A stretch of 64,000 nt of DNA, taken from positions 3,547,433 through 3,611,432 of the forward strand of contig NC_135120.1 in the NCBI RefSeq assembly GCF_050908995.1, written 5' to 3'. This DNA comes from Andrena cerasifolii (Eukaryota > Arthropoda > Insecta > Hymenoptera > Andrenidae). Under the pieces are notes generated by a model. That model searched no databases, was not told where the DNA came from, and was given only the letters and a program-made list of their open reading frames with translations. The first letter of the stretch is position 1. Each line of letters begins with the position of its first letter. The position numbers and the translations under genes are program-made. This document shows, one piece after another, positions 1-8,700 of this stretch.

Positions 1-1
1 T

Positions 2-3000
2 CACGACCTTTTCCATCTACCAGACGAGAAGTTAGGTCATACAAATGTCATCCAGCACAGGATCCAGACGACGGACCCAGTGCCTGTCAACACGAAACAA
101 TATCGCTTCCCTCCAGTACATAAGAAGGAAATCGACCAACAAGTACGCAAGCTACTGGAAAATGAAATTGTGAAACCATCGTTGTCTCCTTACAACTCAC
201 CCGTCTGGATCGTGTCCAAGAAGCCAGGACCTGATGGGGAACCCCAGTGGCGAATGGTAATAGATTTTAGGGAACTCAACAAAAAGACCGTTCCCGACGC
301 ATACCCGCTTCCAAATATCAATGAGATATTGGATCAATTAGGAGGAGCCAAGTACTTCTCCGTGTTTGACCTCGCTTCGGGATTCCACCAAATACCTATG
401 AAGCCGGAAGACGCACCAAAAACAGCATTCTCTACACCTCATGGACACTACGAGTTTGTAAGAATGCCATTTGGGCTTTGTAATGCACCGGCGACTTTCC
501 AACGTCTGATGGACCACACCCTTACGGGGCTCCAGGGCACAGAAATGTTCGTTTATTTGGACGATATCGTCCTCTACGCAAGTTCCCTCACGGAACACTT
601 AATTAAATTTAAAAAACTCGCCCATCGCTTACGAGAGGCAAACCTTAAACTCCAACCTTCCAAATGTAAGTTCCTGCACAGAGAAGTCGCATATTTGGGA
701 CACATAATCACCGAGGAGGGTGTGAAACCGGACCAACAAAAAGTCCAAGCAGTCCGGAACTACCCTGCACCTCGCACACCAAAGGGAATCAAATAATTCC
801 TTGGACTGACCGGATATTACAGAAGGTTTATCCCAGAGTTTTCTAAAACGGCTCGCCCATTAACCTCGTTACTGAAGAAGGACACAGCATTCGCCTGGGG
901 ACCGTCCCAGCAAAGCGCCTTCGATCATCTAAGATCAGCATTGCAGAACGAACCTATCCTGCAATATCCAAATTTTGAACTGGAATTTCACGTTACTACA
1001 GACGCCTCCGAATATGCTATAGGAGGAATATTGAGTCAAGCTGTCACAGATAAAGAGCTACCGATTGCTTACGCTTCCCGACTCCTGAACAAGGCCGAAA
1101 TAAATTACTCGACTATAGAAAAGGAACTCTTAGCTATAGTATACTGCGTCAGATACTTCCGACCTTACCTTTATGGAAGGAAATTTATTTTATATACCGA
1201 CCATCAACCCTTGATTTGGTTACATAAGGTGAAGGACCCGACGTCACGCCTCGTTAGATGGCGCCTAAAACTAGCGGAATATAAATATGAAATTCGCTAT
1301 CAGCCAGGAAAAAGCAACAAACTTGCCGACGCCCTATCCCGTAACCCTCCTACAGTAGCAGCTTGTCCTGTAAGACCGCGAGAAGAAGCAGACGACGATT
1401 GGGAGGACCTATCAGGTACACCAAGTAGCCCCAAGAGGCCTCGGACCGTCAACGCACCAACCTCCGCAGCAACACCTACGGCCAGCACCCATTGGGGAAC
1501 GATACCCCGAAGAACACAGCCGTACCGAAAAGTGCGCCAAAAGGAAACACCCACGACGAAACCACCAGATTCCTCTCCGAATACCCTACAAGAAACGATG
1601 AGTAGTGTAGAGGAGGAGAACCAAGAAGAAGAAAGTGAGCGGTCGAGTACTCCCCATTCAATCATGTCGCCTCCGCGACCATTCACACCACAGGAACCGG
1701 ATGATCCAGACTCCGAGGCAGTATCAATGGGGTCAAACGAATCGAGTTCAGACTCGGATTCCTCAATAATCGAGCTGGACGATCTTCACGAAGCAGCATA
1801 CGAGGCAGACCCCGATCGAGACATCAGGGTGACGCCGTCAATCAGCCGCGACCCGCTATCCCTACGAAAAGATACACTCGTCTTCTTTCTAAGCGCGGAT
1901 GGAAAGCCGTGCGACGACGGAGCTAAACATTTGGAAGCAATGGGAACTCTAACGGCACCAAGCGACCTCACACTGGGCAAAGCCCACGTGAAATACAATA
2001 AGGGACAAATCCTTATCGGACTGGTTATTAAGGAAACTAAAGATACGCCCTTAACCGCGACGACATGGGATGACGCCCTTGCCTCTCTCAAAAACGTAGT
2101 ACGTGAACTGATAATACATTCATTTAGCATAGCTAAAACGACAAATATCGACCAGCTAAACTGGCAAGATATTATTATGGGTGTCCTCGAAGCCGTCAAT
2201 GACGAGGACACTAGCGTTACCATTTGTTTACAACTAGTTCAAATCCCCGTAGAATCGGAACGACAAAACATAATTACGGAAAATCACGCATCCGCGATAG
2301 CCGGACATAAGGGAGTAACTAAAACATATAACCGCATCCGCTCCCACTACTTTTGGAAAGGTATGAAGAAAGCCGTAGAAAGCTACGTTCGGAACTGCGC
2401 GGACTGCCAACGGAAGAAACTCGTCCGTGTTAAAACCAGACAACCGATGATTCTTACTGATACGCCTGGACGCGCTTTCGATAAGGTTGCGCTGGATATA
2501 GTAGGGCCTCTGCCTACCACAAGAGCAGGCAACACCTACATACTAACCATCCAGGATTTACTGACCAAATACTTTGTATGTGAGCCCCTCAAACAATCCA
2601 CGTCAATAAAAATTGCAGATACATTCATCAAAAAATTCATCTGTCAATTCGGAGCTCCCAGAGCCATCCTCACCGATCAAGGAACAAATTTCACTAGTAA
2701 CTTCATGAAAGCGGTAGCACGGAAATTTAAAATCCAACAATTTCGAACCACAGCCTTTCACCCGCAGACTAACGGCTCTTTAGAGCGATCGCACCACGTT
2801 TTGACCGAATATCTGAAAATGTTTATCGGTAGATACAGCGACTGGGACGAATGGACCGATTTGGCCGCGTTCTCTTATAACACTAGTGTCCACGAGGGCA
2901 CTGGTTACACTCCGCACGAGTTAGTATTCGGGAAAGTAGCCCGGGTGCCCAGCCGAAGTCCGGTACCCGAAGATTTTGACAACGAAACATATAACCATTA

Positions 3001-3307
3001 CTTCTCGAAACTAAGCACGAGGGTGCAAGAATTACAAACCGCCGCAGCGGAAAAGCTCAATCAATCTAAAATTCGGTACAAAAGATATTACGACAAACAT
3101 ATTAACGAAAAGACCTTCAAACCGGGCGACTCAGTTTTCGTTCTAATAGAACCGCGAAAAGGAAAATTTGGTGACCAGTACTCTGGTCCGCACACAATAC
3201 TGGAGGTAATCCCTTCACAAAATTTAAAAATTTCCTGGAAAGGCAGGACCAGGATAATACATGCGAATAAAGCGCGCCTTGGTCGAATGCGCGAGAGTCC
3301 CGGTTGA
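2..3307 (+). pseudogene. pol: pol polyprotein, 5'-truncated by window edge and broken by one nonsense codon
   Basis: The frame is open from the first bases of the window and ends with TGA at 3307. With residue numbers taken from copy 2, it starts at about residue 293. RT includes the first catalytic Asp at 368-370 and the YLDD motif at 554-565. A TAA at 794-796 replaces the Glu codon GAA found in copy 2 (residue 557), so a product would stop after RT and before RNase H. Downstream the same frame continues intact with RNase H (TTDAS Asp at 1001), an acidic linker, a macrodomain-like segment (about 1871-2230), the integrase zinc finger (2285-2407) and the DD35E core (Asp 2495, Asp 2675, Glu 2783). 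Besides the stop, four substitutions against copy 2 are visible (R/Q, S/L, C/Y, K/E). This looks like recent, single-hit inactivation. Confidence 0.93.
1871..2230 (+). other. Macrodomain-like region inside pol (copy 1)
   Basis: This is the same segment as in copy 2 pol, residues about 916-1035, between RNase H and the integrase zinc finger. It opens with a DTLVFFLSADGK strand, has a Lys at codon 1991 and a NIDQLNW motif with Asp at codon 2150, and ends in a VTICL strand. The reasoning for a macrodomain fold is given under copy 2. It lies downstream of this copy's nonsense codon, so it would not be translated from here. Confidence 0.45.
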
Positions 3308-3383
3308 GCGTAATAACACCAAACCTATATACATGTGATTAATCAATTTAAACCCATTTCTAAAAGTAGCAAAAATATCAGCC

Positions 3384-3908
3384 ATGCCCGCCTCTAGAGG
3401 AGATGGGCCTTCCCCCAGAAGGCCGCATAAGGGTGGAGGAAAGGGCCATAAACTGGCCCAACTCCGATGGCGGCGCCGGCAGGCCATAAAGGAAGGAAGG
3501 AGCGTTTCGCCCCTCCTCCCCAGGATAACATCCTCCGTCGTCATCAGGGAGGCCATAGAGGTCATCACCATCGATGACTCGCCCCCGCCAACGCCGACGG
3601 ATTGGGAGAAGATGCAGGAGGCCGCAACACCCCCGCCCCCGTATAACCCTCCCGCGTACGCGGCGACGGAACGGGGACTCGCCCCTCCAGCACCACTCCA
3701 GATCCTAACACCATCCCTAGGTCCCGACTTCCCCGTTCCTTCCGTCATTCCACCTTGGCCAGGAGTGGTGGAAATCCTGGACACGAGGTCAGCCACCAGG
3801 GTCCCAGACCACGAGGGGCTGACACCCGAGTTTTTGAGATGGTTCGATGACCTATATCAGAGCGGTCAGGACCTCACCTTCCTCCTGGATGAGTGCACCC
3901 CCTATTAA
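3384..3908 (+). CDS. ORF3, 174-aa protein of unknown function in the env position (copy 1)
   Basis: The ORF starts 76 bp after the pol stop and is G/C-rich compared with the A/T-rich DNA downstream. Its 174-residue product is identical to that of ORF3 in copy 2, although pol differs between the copies. Visible parts: a very basic N terminus (residues about 12-39, with an RWRRRQ cluster), a hydrophobic-acidic motif VITIDD at 60-65 that fits a SUMO-interaction motif, a proline-rich centre with PPPPY at 83-87 (a PPxY-type WW-domain ligand, the class used as late domains in retroelements), and an acidic/aromatic C terminus (FLRWFDDLY). There is no signal peptide, transmembrane segment or Cys pattern, so it is not an envelope protein. 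I do not recognise the family. A nucleic-acid-binding or accessory role is inference only. The reverse strand is also open here but looks like a shadow. Confidence 0.7.
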   Translation: MPASRGDGPSPRRPHKGGGKGHKLAQLRWRRRQAIKEGRSVSPLLPRITSSVVIREAIEVITIDDSPPPTPTDWEKMQEAATPPPPYNPPAYAATERGLAPPAPLQILTPSLGPDFPVPSVIPPWPGVVEILDTRSATRVPDHEGLTPEFLRWFDDLYQSGQDLTFLLDECTPY

Positions 3909-4129
3909 GTCCCCTCCCCACCTATCCTGTAAATAGTTCCCGTCCTAACAAACCTTCCTTCCACCCCCTCTTCCTTGTAAATAAATCCCTTGTATATATT
4001 TCCCTTTAGTAATAATTTCATTATTAAAAATCAAATTTTTTATTATTTTCATTTTTTCGGGGCACCATCATTATATATTTGTTTTTCGCGTGATGACGAA
4101 CAGCTAAGTCCATCCCGCTCCTTAATGTT
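3909..4129 (+). other. Non-coding 3' region between ORF3 and the PPT (copy 1)
   Basis: A C/T-rich stretch runs into A/T-rich DNA. It contains AATAAA at 3980-3985, which could act as a weak polyadenylation signal before the LTR. No gene is supported here. Confidence 0.5.
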
Positions 4130-4149
4130 AAGAAATGCAGGCATTTCTT
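4130..4149 (+). other. Perfect 9-bp hairpin just upstream of the PPT (copy 1)
   Basis: The arms AAGAAATGC and GCATTTCTT are exactly complementary around a two-base AG centre. The hairpin ends 5 bp before the polypurine tract and is preserved in copy 2. A role in plus-strand priming or RNA 3' structure is possible but unproven. Confidence 0.6.
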
Positions 4150-4154
4150 CATAT

Positions 4155-4165
4155 AAGGGGGGAGG
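4155..4165 (+). promoter_or_regulatory. Polypurine tract (copy 1)
   Basis: AAGGGGGGAGG lies directly against the TG of the 3' LTR. This is the expected place and composition for the plus-strand primer of an LTR retrotransposon. Copy 2 has the identical tract. Confidence 0.9.
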
Positions 4166-4678
4166 TGTGACGTCCCACTATTTTTCGCGCAGTCGTAATT
4201 AGAGTCTTCCCCACAAATTACTCCAAATCTTCGCCAAAATCCCTCGAATTCAAATCTTACCCCTTTTTCCCAACTACCGACCACCTTGACGATATACCTT
4301 AGCGGTCCCTATCTCAAGATGATCTACTACGAAATCCCCTTCCCTCTACGCCCTACGAGGCACGATCTCCTCCCTCACCTTCAAAGTCTAAACAAGTCCC
4401 TCGTCCCAAAAACCCTCTTACATCGAGACTACGTCTCACGACCTCCCTACGACCCACCGAGTCAAAGCCACTCTTACCCCGTTCCAATCAAAACACGCAA
4501 ACCACATGTAACTAGTTTGAGTCCCCCTTCTCGAGCGCCCCTCATAAAAACCCCGGAAATAATATTGCGAAGTCCTTTTCGAATGCCCTTTATAAAAAAC
4601 CCGGAAGTCTTATTGCGACGCATATTTCGTGCATGAGTCACGGTGCATACCGCGCACACCCCTCATACCTAAACACTG

Positions 4679-4686
4679 TATAAATA
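4679..4686 (+). promoter_or_regulatory. LTR TATA box (copy 1)
   Basis: TATAAATA sits about 510 bp into the LTR and is conserved in all three LTRs. Initiation about 30 bp downstream would fall at or near the 15-bp repeat cluster. The U3/R boundary is inferred from this. Confidence 0.65.
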
Positions 4687-4708
4687 CAAGGGCCCCAGAG
4701 GCCGTAGC

Positions 4709-4753
4709 ACTCTTCTTCTACGGACTCTTCTTCTACGGACTCTTCTTCTACGG
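4709..4753 (+). repeat. Three tandem 15-bp repeats near the presumed start site (copy 1 LTR)
   Basis: ACTCTTCTTCTACGG occurs three times in a row. Copy 2's 5' LTR has three copies (34816-34860) and its 3' LTR only one (26259-26273). This is a pyrimidine-rich stretch at or just after the predicted transcription start. Confidence 0.9.
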
Positions 4754-5127
4754 AAAGCTCTTCCATAGAGACAGTTCAAAGAAAGTAACAATTTAACTAA
4801 CGTGCATTAAATTCAGTGCAACTACTCTCGACGAGAGATTCACTTTCGACAACAACTGTGAGCAATTAATATTACTTATTATAACACTGCATATCATCGC
4901 CATTTATATTACACTTTATTGCTTATGCTTTTCTTATTATTGCTTATCGTTTATATCATCTTAACATTCCTAACGCTTATTGCTTTTCATATTCTTGTCT
5001 ATTGCTAATACTCGCATATTTCATGTTCATCTATATATTGCTATTGTTTACCATTTATATAAATGTTTTGTGCTAATGCTTAACGTCCCACGCATTATTA
5101 TAATATTACCACATATGCTTTAAACTG

Positions 5128-5133
5128 AATAAA
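5128..5133 (+). terminator. LTR polyadenylation signal AATAAA (copy 1)
   Basis: AATAAA lies about 445 bp downstream of the TATA box inside the LTR and is preserved in both LTRs of copy 2. It is the best candidate for the R-region poly(A) signal. Confidence 0.5.
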
Positions 5134-5445
5134 CGTTCTTATTCTAAATAACGCTTCGAATTATTGTAGTAATCCTTCGGTTACGGAATTACCGAATCAT
5201 AACAAGCCACTGCAACAGCTGATCTCGGTTCGCGAACTCCGGGATTTCTTACAGTGTTTACAAGGCTTACTTTCGTATAGGCCTTGTACGACCATACCGT
5301 TACCTCTATTATAAAGAAATATAACGCGAGGTTTCTTATATTAATGCAACGGTAAATCCAATTATCAGGACTTTAAATACCCATGCTTGTGTCTAACGGG
5401 TGTCACTCTGGTGCTTGATTACTGCTTTACCTTCCCTGGTTGCTT

Positions 5446-5750
5446 GCGCCGCGAAACTTGTTTTCGTGCCTAACTCCCATCGTGCCTAGTGCCGCGAAAC
5501 CTGTTTTCGTGCCTAACTCCCATCGTTCCTAGTGCCGCGAAACCTGTTTTCGTGCCTAACTCCCATCGTTCCTAGTGCCGCGAAACTTGTTTTCGTGCCT
5601 AACTCCTGCCTCACTTTGTGCCGCGAAACTAGTTTTCGTGCCAAAGTCCTATCCTGCTTAGTGCCGCGAAGCTGGTTTTCGTGCCTAAACTCCCCCAACT
5701 AGCCTTGTGTCGCGAAACTGGTTTTCGTGCCAAGGCTTCCTCCCGATCTA
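5446..5750 (+). repeat. Seven tandem 43-bp-class repeats with internal dyad in the LTR (copy 1)
   Basis: Units start at 5446, 5489, 5532, 5575, 5618, 5661 and 5707 (spacing 43 bp, the last 46). Each begins GTGCCGCGAAAC or a close variant, followed by GTTTTCGTGCC. CGAAAC and GTTTTCG form an imperfect dyad, so each unit could fold as a small hairpin. Copy 2 has seven units in its 3' LTR (25275-25579) and six in its 5' LTR (33862-34123). Confidence 0.9.
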
Positions 5751-8700
5751 CCCCAACTATGTCATTCCCCTAAAAAAGACCTTCACCCGGGACGTGACAC
5801 TAGTAAGACGAGTAAAACGAGTAAAACGAATAAAACGAGTAAAACGAGTAATACGAGTAATACGAGTAAAACGAGTAAAACGAGTAAAACGAGTAATACG
5901 AGTAATACGAGTAAAACGAGTAAAACGAGTAAAACTAGTAAAACGAGTAAAACGAGCAAAACGAGCAAAACTAGTAAAACGAGCAAAACGAGCAAAACGA
6001 GCAAAACTAGTAAAACGAGCAAAACGAGTAAAACGAGTAAAACGAGTAAAACGAGTAAAACGAGTAAAACGAGTAAAACGAGTAAAACGAGTAAAACGAG
6101 TAAAACGAGTAAAACGAGTAAAACGAGTAAAACGAGTAAAACGAGTAAAACGAGTAAAACGAGTACAACGAGTAAAACGAGTACAACGAGTAAAACGAGT
6201 AAAACGAGTAAAACGAGTAAAACGAGTAAAACGAGTAAAACGAGTAAAACGAGTAAAACGAGTAAAACGAGTAAAACGAGTAAAACGAGTAAAACGAGCA
6301 AAACGAGTAAAACGAGTAAAACGAGTAAAACGAGTAAAACGAGTAAAACGAGTAAATCGAGTAAATCGAGTAAAACGAGTAAAACGAGTAATACGAGTAA
6401 TACGAGTAAAACGAGTAAAACGAGTAAAACGAGTAAAACGAGTAAAACGAGTAAAACGAGTAAAACGAGTAAAACGAGTAAAACGAGTAAAACGAGTAAA
6501 ACGAGTAAAACGAGTAAAACGAGTAAAACGAGTAAAACGAGTAAAACGAGTAAAACGAGTAAAACGAGTAAAACGAGTAAAACGAGTAAAACGAGTAAAA
6601 CGAGTAAAACGAGTAAAACGAGTAAAACGAGTAAAACGCGTAAAACGTGTAGAACGAGTAAAACGAGTAGAACGAGTAAAACGAGTAGAACGAGTAGAAC
6701 GAGTAGAACGAGTAGAACGAGTAGAACGAGTAAAACGAGTAGAACGAGTAAAACGAGTAGAACGAGTAAAACGAGTAGAACGAGTAAAACGAGTAGAACG
6801 AGTAAAACGAGTAGAACGAGTAAAACGAGTAGAACGAGTAAAACGAGTAAAACGAGTAAAACGAGTAGAACGAGTAAAACGAGTAAAACGAGTAAAACGA
6901 GTAGAACGAGTAAAACGAGTAGAACGAGTAAAACGAGTAGAACGAGTAAAACGAGTAGAACGAGTAAAACGAGTAGAACGAGTAAAACGAGTAGAACGAG
7001 TAAAACGAGTAGAACGAGTAAATCGAGTAGAACGAGTAAAACGAGTAAAACGAGTAAAACGAGTAAAACGAGTAAAACGAGTAAAACGAGTAAAACGAGT
7101 AAAACGAGTAAAACGAGTAAAACGAGTAAAACGAGTAAAACGAGTAAAACGAGTAAAACGAGTAATACGAGTAAAACGAGTAAAACTAGTAAAACGAGTA
7201 AAACGAGCAAAACGAGCAAAACGAGCAAAACTAGTAAAACGAGCAAAACGAGCAAAACGAGCAAAACGAGCAAAACTAGTAAGACGAGTAAAACGAGTAA
7301 AACGAATAAAACGAGTAAAACGAGTAATACGAGTAATACGAGTAAAACGAGTAAAACGAGTAAAACGAGTAATACGAGTAATACGAGTAAAACGAGTAAA
7401 ACGAGTAAAACTAGTAAAACGAGTAAAACGAGCAAAACGAGCAAAACTAGTAAAACGAGCAAAACGAGCAAAACGAGCAAAACTAGTAAAACGAGCAAAA
7501 CGAGTAAAACGAGTAAAACGAGTAAAACGAGTAAAACGAGTAAAACGAGTAAAACGAGTAAAACGAGTAAAACGAGTAAAACGAGTAAAACGAGTAAAAC
7601 GAGTAAAACGAGTAAAACGAGTAAAACGAGTAAAACGAGTACAACGAGTAAAACGAGTACAACGAGTAAAACGAGTAAAACGAGTAAAACGAGTAAAACG
7701 AGTAAAACGAGTAAAACGAGTAAAACGAGTAAAACGAGTAAAACGAGTAAAACGAGCAAAACGAGTAAAACGAGTAAAACGAGTAAAACGAGTAAAACGA
7801 GTAAAACGAGTAAATCGAGTAAATCGAGTAAAACGAGTAAAACGAGTAATACGAGTAATACGAGTAAAACGAGTAAAACGAGTAAAACGAGTAAAACGAG
7901 TAAAACGAGTAAAACGAGTAAAACGAGTAAAACGAGTAAAACGAGTAAAACGAGTAAAACGAGTAAAACGAGTAAAACGAGTAAAACGAGTAAAACGAGT
8001 AAAACGAGTAAAACGAGTAAAACGAGTAAAACGAGTAAAACGAGTAAAACGAGTAAAACTAGTAAAACGAGTAAAACGAGCAAAACGAGCAAAACTAGTA
8101 AAACGAGCAAAACGAGCAAAACGAGCAAAACTAGTAAAACGAGTAAAACGAGTAATACGAGTAATACGAGTAAAACGAGTAAAACGAGTAAAACGAGTAA
8201 AACGAGTAAAACGAGTAAAACGAGTAAAACGAGTAAAACGAGTAAAACGAGTAAAACGAGTAAAACGAGTAAAACGAGTAAAACGAGTAAAACGAGTAAA
8301 ACGAGTAAAACGAGTAAAACGAGTAAAACGAGTAAAACGAGTAAAACGAGTAAAACGAGTAAAACGAGTAAAACTAGTAAAACGAGTAAAACTAGTAAAA
8401 CGAGTAAAACGAGCAAAACGAGCAAAACGAGCAAAACTAGTAAAACGAGCAAAACGAGCAAAACGAGCAAAACGAGTAAAACGAGTAAAACGAGTAAAAC
8501 GAGTAAAACGAGTAAAACGAGTAAAACGAGTAAAACGAGTAAAACGAGTAAAACGAGTAAAACGAGTAAAACGAGTAAAACGAGTAAAACGAGTAAAACG
8601 AGTAAAACTAGTAAAACGAGTAAATCGAGTAAAACTAGTAAAACGAGTAAAACTAGTAAAACGAGTAAAACGAGCAAAACGAGCAAAACTAGTAAAACGA

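Larger units (their letters stand above)
1..5799 (+). mobile_element. Ty3/gypsy-class LTR retrotransposon, copy 1 (5' part outside window)
   Basis: Order seen: pol from inside the pre-RT region, a third ORF, an A/T-rich 3' region, a polypurine tract and a 3' LTR that ends in CA at 5799. The 5' LTR, the leader, gag and the protease lie left of the window. The pol part aligns codon for codon with copy 2 (25226-35403, opposite strand) without an indel over about 1,100 codons. The differences I could see are one nonsense codon and four amino-acid changes. The domain order RT, RNase H, integrase identifies a Ty3/gypsy-type element. This copy cannot be autonomous because of the stop in pol. Its right edge passes directly into satellite A at CTAGTAAGACG. 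Confidence 0.95.
4166..5799 (+). repeat. 3' LTR of copy 1, 1,634 bp
   Basis: The LTR begins TGTGACGTCCC and ends GGGACGTGACA, so it has TG...CA ends, and its outer 11 bp form a terminal inverted repeat with one mismatch. The start is fixed by the PPT and the end by loss of similarity to the other LTRs. It contains a TATA box (4679-4686), three 15-bp repeats (4709-4753), an AATAAA (5128-5133) and seven 43-bp-class repeats near its 3' end (5446-5750). It is 43 bp longer than either LTR of copy 2. It carries the triplicated 15-mer and the extra 13 bp of copy 2's 5' LTR, together with the seven 43-bp units of copy 2's 3' LTR. Confidence 0.95.

Noticed and set aside
1300..2443. Several antisense frames of 60-145 codons within pol (also in copy 2)
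   Set aside because: They lie fully inside well-identified pol domains on the opposite strand.
3224..3796. 190-codon antisense frame over pol end and ORF3 (also 27189-27761)
   Set aside because: It is a shadow of G/C-rich, stop-poor ORF3 on the opposite strand. ORF3 has the sense orientation, position and motifs expected of an element gene.
5513..5698. 61-codon frame with GTK/RHEN repeats in the LTR (also 25327-25512)
   Set aside because: It is a translation of the 43-bp LTR repeats and is antisense to the element.
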